Source of the DNA: Thioclava dalianensis
GTDB taxonomy: Bacteria; Pseudomonadota; Alphaproteobacteria; Rhodobacterales; Rhodobacteraceae
Assembly (NCBI RefSeq): GCF_000715505.1
Contig: NZ_JHEH01000016.1
Coordinates: forward strand, 25,781-89,780
DNA length: 64,000 bases
Reading direction: 5' to 3'
In this document: one piece after another, positions 34,324 through 43,150 of the stretch
Numbering within the stretch: the first letter of the stretch is position 1
Layout of the letters: every line of letters begins with the position of its first letter
Notes under the pieces: model-generated
Told to the model about the DNA's origin: nothing
Databases searched by the model: none
The model's input: the letters and a program-made list of their open reading frames with translations, nothing else
Made by a program: the position numbers and the translations under genes

Positions 34324-37300
34324 TTAGCTGCAACCACTGGTCGCGCCGCAGGTGTTGCACTTCATGCAGGTGCCGTTGCGCACCAGAGTGTAGTTGCCGC
34401 AATCGCCGCAGGCCTCGCCCTCGTAGCCCTGCATCTTGGCCTTGGCGCGGGCATCCATCGTCACCCCGCCCGAGGCGATAGCGGTCGAGCCAGAGGCCCG
34501 CGCCTGCGCGCTTTGGGCGGGCATCTCGCGACGCACGAGCGTCTCTTGCGCCCCGCCCCCCTGCAGCACCATCAGCTCTTGCGGCAGGCGCTTGCGCAGG
34601 TAGCCGGTCGAGGAGATCTGGCGCAGCACTTCAAGCGATTTGCTGGCATTATCCGAGATCGGCTCGAGATTGCCGTCCTCGCGCTTGCCCTCGCTCACAC
34701 CGCCGCCCAGATCGTCAAAGCTTGCACCTTGCGGTTTCACATGGGCCAGATCGGTGCGGTCGAGATAGCTGATCGCCAGCTCGCGGAAGACATAATCGAG
34801 GATCGAGGTCGCGTTCTTGACCGAGTCGTTGCCCTGCACCATGCCGGCGGGTTCAAACTTGGTGAAAGTGAAGGCGTCGACAAATTCCTCCAGCGGCACG
34901 CCATATTGCAGGCCCACGGACACAGCGATGGCGAAGTTGTTCATCATCGCGCGGAAGCCCGCACCTTCCTTATGCATGTCGATGAAGATCTCGCCGAGAT
35001 TGCCATCGTCATATTCGCCGGTGCGCAGATAGACCTTGTGGCCACCGACCACGGCTTTCTGGGTGTAGCCCTTGCGGCGCGAGGGCAGTTTCTCGCGATG
35101 CGAGCGCACCATCTCCTTGACGATCACCTTCTCGATGATCTTCTCGGCCAGAACGGCGGCTTTCTCTTGCGACGAGCCGGTTGCCAAGATCTCTTCGGCA
35201 TCCTCGTCATCATCGACCAGCGCCGAGGCCAGCGGCTGGCTCAGCTTGGAGCCGTCGCGATAAAGCGCATTGGCCTTGATCCCGAGCGACCAGGACAGCT
35301 CATAGGCGGCCAGCGTCTCTTCGATCGAGGCGGAGTTGGGCATGTTGATCGTTTTCGAGATCGCCCCCGAGATGAAGCTCTGCGCCGCCGCCATCATCGT
35401 GATGTGGCTCTCCACCGACAGGTAGCGCTTGCCGGTCTTGCCGCAGGCATTGGCGCAGTCGAACACGCCCAGATGCTCATCGTTGAGATGCGGTGCGCCC
35501 TCGAGCGTCATGGTGCCGCAGACATGGTTGTTGGCCGCATCGATCTGCGCCTTGGTGAAGCCAAGGTGACGCAGCATGTCGAAGGTCGGATCGTTCAACT
35601 TCTCGGCGGGAATGCCAAGCGTCTGGGTGCAGAACTCCTCGCCCAGCGTCCACTGGTTGAACACGAAGCGGATGTCGAAGGCGGTGGGCAGAGCTGCCTG
35701 CACCTTCTCGATCTCGCGCGGGCCGAAACCGTGACCGATCAGCGTGGTGGTGTTGATATCGGGGCAATTGCCGAGGCTGGCGTGACCGACCGCATAGGCG
35801 ATCATCTCTTCGATCTGCGCCGAGCCATAGCCCAGCTTCTCAAGGGCGGCGGGCACCGATTGGTTGATGATCTTGAAGTAGCCGCCGCCTGCGAGCTTCT
35901 TGAACTTCACCAGCGCGAAATCGGGCTCGATTCCGGTGGTGTCGCAATCCATCACCAGACCGATCGTGCCGGTGGGGGCGATGACCGAGACCTGCGCGTT
36001 GCGGTAGCCGTGTTTCTCGCCAAGGCTCAGCGCCTCGTCCCACGCTTGCTGGGCCAGCGCCACGAGACGCTGATCAGGGCAGCCCGCATGATCGAGCGCG
36101 ACCGGCTTGACCGACAGCTTCTCGTAGCCACCGACCTTGCCCTGCGCCGCCGTGCGGTGGTTGCGGATCACGCGCAGCATATGGGCTGCGTTTTTCTCAT
36201 AGCCCGGGAACGGACCCAGTTCGCCCGCCATCTCGGCCGAGGTCGCGTAGGACACACCCGTCATTACAGCCGTCAGCGCGCCGCACAGCGCCCGGCCTTC
36301 GGGCGAGTCGTAGCCATAGCCCATGTTCATCAGCAGCCCGCCGATATTGGCATAGCCCAGACCCAGCGTGCGGAAGTCATAGGAGCGCTGCGCGATCTCT
36401 TGGCTGGGGAATTGCGCCATCAGCACCGAGATCTCGAGCGTCACCGTCCACAGCCGCGTGGCATGCATATAGGCATCGGCATCGAACTGGCCGTTCTTGT
36501 AGAAGGTCAGCAGGTTCATCGAGGCCAGGTTGCAGGCCGTATCGTCGAGGAACATGTATTCCGAGCACGGGTTGGAGCCGCGGATCGCGCCGTCTTCGGG
36601 GCAAGTATGCCAGTCATTCACCGTGTCGTGGAACTGGATACCCGGATCGGCACAGGCCCATGCGGCATGGCCCACTTGCTCCCACAGCTCACGGGCGCGC
36701 ACGGTCTTGGCGACCTTGCCATCGGTGCGGCGGATCAGCTCCCACGGGGCGTCGTCCTTGACGGCCTGCAGGAAGGCATTGGTGACGCGCACCGAGTTGT
36801 TCGAGTTCTGGCCCGAGACCGACACATAGGCGTCGCTGTCCCAATCGGTGTCATAGGTCGGGAACTCGATGCTGCCATAGCCCTGCCGCGCATATTGCAA
36901 AACGCGGTTGATATAGGTCTCGGGGATCATCACCCGCTTGGCCGATTTCACCGCCGCTTTCAGGGCCGGGTTCTGATTGGGATCGACCGAGGATTCGTCG
37001 GAGCCGTCGAACTCGCGGATCGCGGTGAAGATGCCGTTGAGCTCGCGCTCATGCAGCTTGGAGCCCGCCACGAGCGAGGCCACTTTCTGCTCTTCGATCA
37101 CCTTCCAGTTCACGAACTCTTCGATATCGGGGTGATCCATGTCGCAGATCACCATCTTGGCGGCGCGGCGCGTGGTGCCTCCCGATTTGATCGCGCCCGC
37201 AGCCCGGTCGCCGATCTTGAGAAAGCCCATCAGGCCCGAGGATTTGCCGCCGCCCGAGAGCGATTCCCCCTCGGCGCGCAGGCTCGAGAAGTTGGTGCCG

Positions 37301-37992
37301 GTGCCCGAGCCGTATTTGAACAGGCGTGCCTCGCGGACCCACAGATCCATGATCCCGCCATCGCCCACCAGATCGTCGCGCACCGACTGGATGAAGCAGG
37401 CATGCGGCTGGGGATGCTCATAGGCCGAGGCCGACTTGGTCAGCTTGCCGGTTTTGAAATCAACGTAGTAGTGGCCTTGGCTCGGACCATCGATCCCATA
37501 GGCCCAATGCAGCCCGGTATTGAACCATTGCGGCGAGTTCGGCGCGGCCATCTGTTCGGCCAGCATGAAGCGCATCTCGTCGTAATAGGCGCGCGCATCG
37601 GCTTCGGTCGAGAAATAGCCGCCCTTCCAGCCCCAATAGGCCCAGGCACCGGCCAGACGATCAAACACCTGCTTGGCCGAGGATTCGCCGGTGAAGCGGG
37701 CCTCTTCGGGCAGTTGGGCGAGCGCGTCTTCGTCGGGAACCGAGCGCCACAGGAATTCGGGCACACCCTTTTCCTTCACGCGCTTGAGCGCTGCGGGAAC
37801 ACCGGCCTTGCGGAAATACTTCTGCGCGAGCACGTCAGAGGCCACTTGGCTCCAGCGCTTGGGAACCTCGACGGAGGCATTGCTGAACACCACCTTGCCA
37901 TCGGGATTGCGAATCTCCGAAGCGGTGGTCGTGAAGGCCAGTGCCCCATAGGCGCCGGTCTCTTCTGTCGTGAACGTCCGTTCGATCTTCAT
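34324..37992 (-). CDS. nrdJ: Vitamin B12-dependent ribonucleoside-diphosphate reductase (class II)
   Basis: A 1222-residue adenosylcobalamin-dependent reductase making deoxyribonucleotides with or without oxygen. The start [11 protein letters not shown] at 37992 fits the family; the frame continues upstream through non-conserved sequence. Active-site blocks include [24 protein letters not shown], and [24 protein letters not shown] (NxCxE catalytic site). The C-terminal tail has the redox/metal pattern [22 protein letters not shown]. No other ribonucleotide reductase gene is in the window. A long upstream region carries NrdR-like and DnaA sites. Confidence 0.97.
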   Translation of the reverse strand: MKIERTFTTEETGAYGALAFTTTASEIRNPDGKVVFSNASVEVPKRWSQVASDVLAQKYFRKAGVPAALKRVKEKGVPEFLWRSVPDEDALAQLPEEARFTGESSAKQVFDRLAGAWAYWGWKGGYFSTEADARAYYDEMRFMLAEQMAAPNSPQWFNTGLHWAYGIDGPSQGHYYVDFKTGKLTKSASAYEHPQPHACFIQSVRDDLVGDGGIMDLWVREARLFKYGSGTGTNFSSLRAEGESLSGGGKSSGLMGFLKIGDRAAGAIKSGGTTRRAAKMVICDMDHPDIEEFVNWKVIEEQKVASLVAGSKLHERELNGIFTAIREFDGSDESSVDPNQNPALKAAVKSAKRVMIPETYINRVLQYARQGYGSIEFPTYDTDWDSDAYVSVSGQNSNNSVRVTNAFLQAVKDDAPWELIRRTDGKVAKTVRARELWEQVGHAAWACADPGIQFHDTVNDWHTCPEDGAIRGSNPCSEYMFLDDTACNLASMNLLTFYKNGQFDADAYMHATRLWTVTLEISVLMAQFPSQEIAQRSYDFRTLGLGYANIGGLLMNMGYGYDSPEGRALCGALTAVMTGVSYATSAEMAGELGPFPGYEKNAAHMLRVIRNHRTAAQGKVGGYEKLSVKPVALDHAGCPDQRLVALAQQAWDEALSLGEKHGYRNAQVSVIAPTGTIGLVMDCDTTGIEPDFALVKFKKLAGGGYFKIINQSVPAALEKLGYGSAQIEEMIAYAVGHASLGNCPDINTTTLIGHGFGPREIEKVQAALPTAFDIRFVFNQWTLGEEFCTQTLGIPAEKLNDPTFDMLRHLGFTKAQIDAANNHVCGTMTLEGAPHLNDEHLGVFDCANACGKTGKRYLSVESHITMMAAAQSFISGAISKTINMPNSASIEETLAAYELSWSLGIKANALYRDGSKLSQPLASALVDDDEDAEEILATGSSQEKAAVLAEKIIEKVIVKEMVRSHREKLPSRRKGYTQKAVVGGHKVYLRTGEYDDGNLGEIFIDMHKEGAGFRAMMNNFAIAVSVGLQYGVPLEEFVDAFTFTKFEPAGMVQGNDSVKNATSILDYVFRELAISYLDRTDLAHVKPQGASFDDLGGGVSEGKREDGNLEPISDNASKSLEVLRQISSTGYLRKRLPQELMVLQGGGAQETLVRREMPAQSAQARASGSTAIASGGVTMDARAKAKMQGYEGEACGDCGNYTLVRNGTCMKCNTCGATSGCS

Positions 37993-38128
37993 CTGCCCGA
38001 TATCCCCATCGCTCGCGTTACAAAGTCGGCTGTGAGCAAGCAAAGTCAGATCCGGCCCCGCCCCCGAGGAAGCGAGTCGCGAGCAATGGAAGGCGCTCGC
38101 TGCATATTCTGTCCCTTGGCCCGCTGCT

Positions 38129-38144
38129 CCACTACATCTGGTGG
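38129..38144 (-). promoter_or_regulatory. NrdR-like box 1
   Basis: CCACTACATCTGGTGG, a 16-base dyad resembling the NrdR consensus (ACAC-WATATATW-GTGT). Its centre is exactly 32 bases from that of box 2, close to three helical turns, the spacing typical of paired NrdR boxes. Confidence 0.5.
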
Positions 38145-38160
38145 GTTTGCCGCTGACGAG

Positions 38161-38176
38161 ACACAACCTGCCGTAG
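38161..38176 (-). promoter_or_regulatory. NrdR-like box 2 (weak half)
   Basis: ACACAACCTGCCGTAG keeps the ACACAA half of the NrdR box, but the other half is poor. It overlaps the possible -10 region of the TTGACG promoter. It is supported mainly by the 32-base spacing to box 1. Confidence 0.35.
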
Positions 38177-38248
38177 GGCGCGTGCTCCGTCAACGAAACT
38201 TTCACATAGCAAAGCCGCATTTTTCTGTTGACCGAAGCCTTCCGGGCG

Positions 38249-38268
38249 GTGCGTGACGATTCACGCAC
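38249..38268. promoter_or_regulatory. 8+8 palindrome with central GATTC site
   Basis: GTGCGTGA (38249-38256), spacer CGAT, TCACGCAC (38261-38268). The centre contains GATTC, a GANTC methylation site for CcrM-type enzymes, so cell-cycle methylation could affect binding. Confidence 0.45.
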
Positions 38269-38276
38269 AGCCGGGC

Positions 38277-38285
38277 TGTGGATAA
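38277..38285. promoter_or_regulatory. DnaA box upstream of nrdJ
   Basis: TGTGGATAA is the exact reverse complement of the consensus DnaA box TTATCCACA. DnaA control of ribonucleotide reductase genes is established for E. coli nrdAB. Confidence 0.55.
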
Positions 38286-38371
38286 CCTTGGTGGGAGGGG
38301 CGGTGAAAAATTCAAATATTGCTGGGACTTGGCAATCACAGTGCCGTGAATGTGGGCGAACAATCCACACC

Positions 38372-38387
38372 CCACAATATCTTGTGG
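38372..38387 (-). promoter_or_regulatory. NrdR-like box 3
   Basis: CCACAATATCTTGTGG, the best of the four dyads. The CACAA/TTGTG arms are perfectly inverted around an AT-rich centre, very close to the NrdR consensus. It is far (380 bases) from the nrdJ start, so a second, distal promoter is possible. Confidence 0.55.
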
Positions 38388-38460
38388 ACATCTGACGGCG
38401 GCCGCGCCGGATTTTACGCAATCTTCACAAACGTGGCCCTATGGCCACATCGAGCATAGA

Positions 38461-38476
38461 CCACAAGATGTAGTGA
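38461..38476 (-). promoter_or_regulatory. NrdR-like box 4
   Basis: CCACAAGATGTAGTGA, a 16-base imperfect dyad sharing the GATGTAGTG core with the reverse complement of box 1. It lies 45 bases downstream of the tRNA-Pro 3' end. Confidence 0.4.
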
Positions 38477-38520
38477 TAGGCAGCGGGAGGCGCCACAGAC
38501 TCACGGAAAAAGAGGGGAAA

Positions 38521-38597
38521 TGGTCGGGGCGGCGAGATTCGAACTCACGACCTTCTGTACCCAAAACAGACGCGCTACCAGGCTGCGCTACGCCCCG
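38521..38597 (-). tRNA. tRNA-Pro (anticodon UGG)
   Basis: A 77-base cloverleaf read on the minus strand. The acceptor CGGGGCG pairs with CGCCCCG, the D arm is GCGC/GCGC, and the anticodon stem TCTGT/ACAGA encloses loop TTTGGGT with anticodon TGG. The T loop is TTCGAAT with stem GTGAG/CTCGC. Discriminator A and an encoded CCA end the gene. Confidence 0.97.
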
Positions 38598-38639
38598 ACG
38601 ACGCCTTCCATAGCCGCAGTGCGCGCTCAAGGAAAGGGG

Positions 38640-39152
38640 TTACGGACAGGGAAATGCAGCCCCCGCCTGATCAATGCCCGGATAGGCCACGACCGCCCCT
38701 TCCGATAAGCCCAGCAGATCCGACAGCCCGCCATTTATCTCAAGCACATATTGCACCGGCGCGCCCGAAGGCAGCGGGGTCTCATCAAAAGGCTTGGCCT
38801 CGCGCGCGATTTTGGCCACCCGGCCCGCCGCGTCGATATAGAGGATATCGAGCGGCAGAGGCGTGTTGTGCATCCAGAACGAGACCTCGCGCGCATCGGG
38901 ATAGACAAAGAGCATGCCCGCGCTTTTGGGCAAGCTCTCACGCCCCATCAGGCCCTGCGCGCGCTCGCCTTCGGTATCCGCAATCTCGACGAGGAACTGG
39001 CTCAGCCGGTCGGCCTGTTTCACGATCACCCGATCCGCCCGGCATTGCGGCACATCCTGCGCTCGCGCAGGCCCTGCCTGCGCCCCGAGCCACAGCCCGG
39101 CCAGCAGCGCCGGGACCGCGCCTAGCGCGGCGCGCGCAAACCGGCGTCCCAT
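38640..39152 (-). CDS. DUF192 family exported protein
   Basis: A 170-residue protein. The start at 39152 (MGRRFARAALGAVPALLAGL) gives a typical signal peptide ending near ARAQD. The DUF192 domain follows: FLVEIADTEGERAQGLMGR, LPKSAGMLFVYPDAREVSFWM, and NTPLPLDILYID. Its function is unknown; the fold is a small periplasmic beta barrel. It overlaps the end of the upstream cold-shock gene by 31 bases, so the two are co-transcribed. Confidence 0.9.
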   Translation of the reverse strand: MGRRFARAALGAVPALLAGLWLGAQAGPARAQDVPQCRADRVIVKQADRLSQFLVEIADTEGERAQGLMGRESLPKSAGMLFVYPDAREVSFWMHNTPLPLDILYIDAAGRVAKIAREAKPFDETPLPSGAPVQYVLEINGGLSDLLGLSEGAVVAYPGIDQAGAAFPCP

Positions 39153-39676
39153 GCGAGCACCTGAGCTGCCATCCGGCCCCGCTTGCCCTCGATCACCCGC
39201 AGGCACACGGCCTCACCGGGTGCGAGATCTGCAAAGCCCGACCGGCGCAGCACTTCCATGTGAATAAAGACGTCCTCGTCGCGCTCGAAGACATTGGCAA
39301 AGCCGAACCCCTTGCTTTTTTCGAACCATTTGACGCGCGCAGGCTCAAGCGGGAGGGCGTTGATTTCCTCGACCGTGTTCTCACCCAGATCCTCGATCGG
39401 GGCTACGGTTTCGCCCTCGGGCGGCTCGATTGAAAGCACCTCGACGGCCTGAACCCCGCGCGGCGTGTTTTGCGCCCGCACCGCGATCTGCGCGTGATCA
39501 GCCACCGATCCCTGCCCGAAGTTTCGCAGCACATTGGCATGGAGAAGAATGTCAGGGCCGCCCTCGGCGTCAAGGATGAAACCAAAACCTTTGACCGGAT
39601 CGAACCATTTGACGATACCGGTCAATTCGGTCGGCGTATCGGACACCTCGCCAAGCATTTTCCATCCCGTCTGCAT
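39122..39676 (-). CDS. Double cold-shock domain protein
   Basis: A 184-residue nucleic-acid-binding protein with two CSDs. CSD1 is at about residues 16-80 (LTGIVKWFDPVKGFGFILD, the RNP1-like motif, then DILLHANVL). CSD2 is at about residues 115-180 (ARVKWFEKSKGFGFANV, DVFIHMEVLRRSGF). An acidic linker joins them. The start MQTGWKMLGEV at 39676 has GGAAG upstream. Double-CSD proteins are usual in alphaproteobacteria and act as RNA chaperones. It lies 121 bases downstream of pdxH, leaving room for a long 5' UTR. Confidence 0.93.
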   Translation of the reverse strand: MQTGWKMLGEVSDTPTELTGIVKWFDPVKGFGFILDAEGGPDILLHANVLRNFGQGSVADHAQIAVRAQNTPRGVQAVEVLSIEPPEGETVAPIEDLGENTVEEINALPLEPARVKWFEKSKGFGFANVFERDEDVFIHMEVLRRSGFADLAPGEAVCLRVIEGKRGRMAAQVLAWDAGLRAPR

Positions 39677-39797
39677 ATTCGGGCTTCCTTGTTCGCAATC
39701 GATTTCCGTCACCCTTGAGATGGGACAGGAAGAGGGGGCCATCTTCAAGAAAAACCCCCACGATTCAAGTAGGTTCCAGTTTTTTGCGCGGTTGAGA

Positions 39798-40421
39798 TCA
39801 GGGATTGAGCCGCGTGACTTCCCATGGCTCCGCAAGCGTTGAGCGAGACCAACGGAAACGGTCATGCAGGCGAAACGCCCCGTCGGCCCAGAATTCTATC
39901 TCCAAGGGCTTGATTCTGAACCCTCCCCAGAATTCCGGGCGTTTGGGATTGCTGCCCATGCGCGCGGTGATCCGGGCGACATCTGCCATCAGGCTCGCGC
40001 GAGATGACAACGGCTCACTTTGTCGCGAGGCCCAAGCGCCCAGCCGCGATTTTAGCGAACGGGAGGCATAATAGGCATCGGCCTGCGCCCCCTCTTCGCG
40101 CTCCACCAGCCCCCGGACCCGAATCTGACGGCGCAGGGATTTCCAGTGCATCACGAAGGCGGCTTTGCCCGCGCCTTCGATCTCGCGCGCCTTCACTGAT
40201 CCGTAATTGGTGTAGAACACGAAGGCGCCCCCCGACGGCAGGGCTAGCCCCTCGATTTCCTTGAGCAAAACCATCCGTGCATTGGGCATGCCGGAGGCGT
40301 CGACGGTCGAAAGCGCGATCGCGTTTGGATCGTTGATCTCACTCTCGGTTGCGGCCTCTAGCCAGTCCTGCGCGATTGCAAACGGGTCATCGCCCGCGAA
40401 AATTCCGGTCCGGTCGCTCAT
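39798..40421 (-). CDS. pdxH: Pyridoxamine 5'-phosphate oxidase
   Basis: This FMN enzyme oxidises PNP or PMP to PLP. It is 207 residues from [14 protein letters not shown] at 40421, which has AGGAGG nine bases before it. The N-terminal half carries ARMVLLKEI (FMN phosphate), [11 protein letters not shown] and [12 protein letters not shown]. The C-terminal half has [16 protein letters not shown] and the terminal WEVTRLNP signature. Divergent from fabI. Confidence 0.95.
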   Translation of the reverse strand: MSDRTGIFAGDDPFAIAQDWLEAATESEINDPNAIALSTVDASGMPNARMVLLKEIEGLALPSGGAFVFYTNYGSVKAREIEGAGKAAFVMHWKSLRRQIRVRGLVEREEGAQADAYYASRSLKSRLGAWASRQSEPLSSRASLMADVARITARMGSNPKRPEFWGGFRIKPLEIEFWADGAFRLHDRFRWSRSTLAEPWEVTRLNP

Positions 40422-40564
40422 CCCTGCCTCCTGTCGCCGCACAGCCACGCCCTAGAGCGCGACGCATGAGATTGCGTCTTACCACAGGTCAGCAGCCTTG
40501 ATGCATGCTCACCTTTCGCCTAAAGCATTCGAACTTACCAGACCGAAGCGGGGGAAAACCTGAC

Positions 40565-41386
40565 ATGTCGAACAACCTGATGGCGGGCAAACGCGGCCTG
40601 ATTATGGGCCTCGCGAACGATAAATCGATCGCCTGGGGCATTGCCAAGGCCCTCGCCGATGCCGGCGCTGAACTTGCGTTTTCCTATCAAGGCGAGGCGC
40701 TCAAGAAGCGCGTGGGGCCGCTGGCCGCCCAGCTGGGCGCCGATACGCTGATCGAATGCGATGTCTCCAATGGCGAGTCGATCGACACATTGTTCGATAC
40801 GCTCAAAGACAAATGGGGCAAGCTGGATTTCGTCGTCCATGCCATCGGATTTTCCGACAAGAACGAATTACGGGGGCGCTACGTCGACACCTCGCGCGCC
40901 AATTTCTCGATGACGATGGACATTTCTGTCTATTCCTTCACCGCCGTCTGCGCGCGCGCCGCCGATTTGATGACCGATGGTGGCTCGCTGCTGACGTTGA
41001 CCTATTACGGCGCCGAGCAGGTGATGCCGCATTATAACGTGATGGGTGTGGCCAAGGCCGCGCTGGAAGCTTCGGTGAAATATATCGCTGAGGATCTGGG
41101 CAAGAACGGCATCCGCTGCAACGCGATCTCGGCCGGACCGATCAAGACGCTGGCGGCCTCCGGCATCGGCGATTTCCGCTACATCATGAAGTGGAACGAG
41201 TTGAATTCGCCGCTGCGCCGCAATGTGACGCAGGAAGAGGTCGGCAAGGCCGCGCTCTACCTGCTCTCGGATCTGGGCTCGGGCACCACGGGCGAAAATC
41301 TCCATGTCGATGCGGGCTATCACGTGGTCGGCATGAAAGCCGTAGATGCGCCCGATATCGACGCGACCCAAGGCCGCAAGGACTAA
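40565..41386 (+). CDS. fabI: Enoyl-[acyl-carrier-protein] reductase I
   Basis: This NADH-dependent SDR catalyses the last step of fatty-acid elongation and is the triclosan target. It is 273 residues from MSNNLMAGKRG at 40565. KRGLIMGLANDKSIAWGIAKAL is the FabI nucleotide-binding signature. Catalytic residues are in YYGAEQVMPHYNVMGVAKAAL (Tyr-x6-Lys). The C-terminal GTTGENLHVDAGYHVVGM is typical. The start has GGGGGAAAA upstream. It is separated from the LysE gene by four bases. Confidence 0.97.
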   Translation: MSNNLMAGKRGLIMGLANDKSIAWGIAKALADAGAELAFSYQGEALKKRVGPLAAQLGADTLIECDVSNGESIDTLFDTLKDKWGKLDFVVHAIGFSDKNELRGRYVDTSRANFSMTMDISVYSFTAVCARAADLMTDGGSLLTLTYYGAEQVMPHYNVMGVAKAALEASVKYIAEDLGKNGIRCNAISAGPIKTLAASGIGDFRYIMKWNELNSPLRRNVTQEEVGKAALYLLSDLGSGTTGENLHVDAGYHVVGMKAVDAPDIDATQGRKD

Positions 41387-41390
41387 GGGC

Positions 41391-42008
41391 ATGACGCTCG
41401 CCGCGCTGACCGCGATCTATTTTGTCCATCTGGCCGCGGCGATCTCGCCGGGGCCAGCGGTCTTGCTGGCCGCGCGCACCAGTCTGCGCGAGGGCTTTTT
41501 GCGCGGCACGTGGCTTGCGGTGGGGATCGGGCTTGGCGCCTGTATCTGGGCGGCAGCCGCGCTCTTTGGGTTGGCGGTGCTGTTTCGCGTGGCCCCGGCC
41601 CTGCTCAGCGTGCTGAAACTCGTGGGCGCGGCCTATCTGCTCTATCTGGCCTTCAAGATGTGGCGTCATGCCCCCGAGCCGCTGGAGACCGACCTGCCCC
41701 GGCTGCCGCGCGAGCGCTCGGCGCTGCGCCTCGTCTGGCTCGGGATTTCAACCCAGCTCGCCAATCCCAAACCGGCCGTGTTCTTCGGCACGATCTTTTT
41801 GACCTTCATCCCGCCGCATGCGCCGCTCTGGGCCTATTTCGTGATCCTTTGCATGGTGTTCTTCAACGATGCGGGCTGGAACGTCGTGGTCGCGCGGATC
41901 TTCTCGTTGGAGAGGACCCGCACCGCCTATCTCAATCTGAAAACCGTGATCGAGCGCGTGTTTGGCGGCCTGCTCGCCCTGCTCGGTCTGAAACTCGCTC
42001 TGACCTGA
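41391..42008 (+). CDS. LysE/RhtB family exporter
   Basis: A 205-residue inner-membrane exporter of amino acids or related compounds. The first helix contains the family motif [17 protein letters not shown] (residues 15-31), followed by [15 protein letters not shown]. About six membrane segments are visible, and [20 protein letters not shown] near residue 125 is conserved. The start at 41391 lies four bases after the fabI stop. Substrate is unknown. Confidence 0.92.
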   Translation: MTLAALTAIYFVHLAAAISPGPAVLLAARTSLREGFLRGTWLAVGIGLGACIWAAAALFGLAVLFRVAPALLSVLKLVGAAYLLYLAFKMWRHAPEPLETDLPRLPRERSALRLVWLGISTQLANPKPAVFFGTIFLTFIPPHAPLWAYFVILCMVFFNDAGWNVVVARIFSLERTRTAYLNLKTVIERVFGGLLALLGLKLALT

Positions 42009-42019
42009 GGGATCTTAGA

Positions 42020-42529
42020 ATGCCCGATCTTCTGCCCCATGAAAAAGGCTTCCATGTAAGCTGGGACCAATTGCACCGCGATGCCCGCGCGCTCGCGTGG
42101 CGGCTTGATGGCAAGGGACCGGGCGAAGGCGGCAGCTGGCGCGGCGTGCTCGGGATCACCCGGGGTGGCCTCGTGCCCGCCGCCATTGTCGCGCGCGAGC
42201 TCGACATCCGCACCGTCGATACGATCTCGGTGAAAAGCTACAACCATCAGGAACAGCGCGCCCCGCAGGTCATCAAACCGCCGCAGGACACGTTCTTGGA
42301 GAATGGCGGCGAGGGTGTGCTGATCGTCGACGATCTGGTTGATACCGGCAAGACGCTGCAACTCGTGCGCGATATGTTCCCCAAGGCGCATTTCGCCACC
42401 TGCTATGCCAAGCCGCAGGGCGAGCCGCTGGTTGACACGTTCATCACCGAGGTCAGCCAAGACACTTGGATCTTCTTCCCTTGGGACATGGCGCTGCAAT
42501 ACGTCCAGCCCTATCGCGGCACGGATTGA
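42020..42529 (+). CDS. gpt: Xanthine-guanine phosphoribosyltransferase
   Basis: A purine-salvage enzyme transferring the phosphoribosyl group of PRPP to guanine or xanthine. It is 169 residues from [15 protein letters not shown] at 42020. [20 protein letters not shown] is the N-terminal PRTase block, [17 protein letters not shown] the PRPP-binding motif, and [15 protein letters not shown] the C-terminal base-binding loop. It lies 11 bases after the LysE gene. Confidence 0.93.
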   Translation: MPDLLPHEKGFHVSWDQLHRDARALAWRLDGKGPGEGGSWRGVLGITRGGLVPAAIVARELDIRTVDTISVKSYNHQEQRAPQVIKPPQDTFLENGGEGVLIVDDLVDTGKTLQLVRDMFPKAHFATCYAKPQGEPLVDTFITEVSQDTWIFFPWDMALQYVQPYRGTD

Positions 42530-42541
42530 GCGCTTAGGGCA

Positions 42542-43054
42542 ATGGCGCACGGGATCTCTGAAACAACCCGGTTGGGTCGCTGGCTGCACTGGATCTTTGA
42601 GGCCAGCCTACTGCTCAAAGGGCTGTTTGCGGCTGCCGAAACGCTGTCGGGGCTTGCCCTTCTGGGGCTGCCCGGCAATGCGGTGCTGCGGTTTGCCGAA
42701 TGGTTGACCCAGCGCGAGCTGACCGAAGATCCGCATGACGCCATCGCCACTGCGCTTCTCAACGCAGCTCAGCAATTCTCGATCCAGACCCAGAGCTTTT
42801 ACGGATTCTACTTTACCAGCCATGGCGCGCTCAAACTCGTGGTCGTGATCTTGCTGATGCGCGGCGTGCTCTGGGCTTATCCGGCGGCGCTCGCGCTCTT
42901 GAGCGCTTTCGTGGTCTATCAACTCTACCTGTGGACCCATCACCACGCGATCTCGATGCTGCTGCTCAGCGCGCTCGATATTCTGGTGATCGCGCTGACA
43001 TGGCGCGAATGGCATGCGCGCTTCGGGCTGGCACTGCGCGCGCCGCCGAAATAG
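42542..43054 (+). CDS. DUF2127 membrane protein
   Basis: A 170-residue membrane protein with four hydrophobic segments. WLHWIFEASLLLKGLFAAAE near the start and FYFTSHGALKLVVVILLMRG in the middle match DUF2127, and the last segment ends YLWTHHHAISMLLLSALDILVIALTWREW. Function is unknown. It is 12 bases after gpt and likely co-transcribed. A Rhodobacterales-type intergenic repeat follows the stop. Confidence 0.88.
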   Translation: MAHGISETTRLGRWLHWIFEASLLLKGLFAAAETLSGLALLGLPGNAVLRFAEWLTQRELTEDPHDAIATALLNAAQQFSIQTQSFYGFYFTSHGALKLVVVILLMRGVLWAYPAALALLSAFVVYQLYLWTHHHAISMLLLSALDILVIALTWREWHARFGLALRAPPK

Positions 43055-43057
43055 CCC

Positions 43058-43090
43058 CTTCCCGTGATGAAAATATCCCGCCGGAGGCAG
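43058..43090 (-). repeat. Intergenic repeat, copy A
   Basis: On the minus strand this begins CTGCCTCCGGCGGGATATTT and continues TCATCACGGGAAG. It matches copy B at 54810-54843 in nearly every position. It lies three bases after the DUF2127 stop. Confidence 0.8.
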
Positions 43091-43150
43091 CGGCGGCTTG
43101 CCAAGGGCGCGGCACTCTGGTGATCTCGCGCCAACAGCCCGAGGATATTC

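Larger units (their letters stand above)
37993..38520. other. Long regulatory region upstream of nrdJ
   Basis: 528 bases without a gene between tRNA-Pro and nrdJ, both on the minus strand. It holds four NrdR-like 16-base dyads, a perfect DnaA box, an 8+8 palindrome centred on a GATTC (CcrM-type) site, and a small GTGGCC-CTAT-GGCCAC hairpin (38433-38448) that could end the tRNA transcript. A weak promoter with TTGACG at 38193-38188 (minus strand) precedes the two proximal NrdR-like boxes. Confidence 0.6.

Noticed and set aside
34513..38256. A 1247-codon open frame on the plus strand opposite nrdJ
   Set aside because: It is antisense to a clear full-length nrdJ. Its composition (His, Arg, Gly, Leu) is the usual mirror of high-GC codon bias and it has no recognisable domain.
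37993..38520. Cobalamin riboswitch before the B12-dependent reductase
   Set aside because: No B12-box (GCCACTG-like) or the expected multi-helix core is visible; the dyads fit NrdR and DnaA better.
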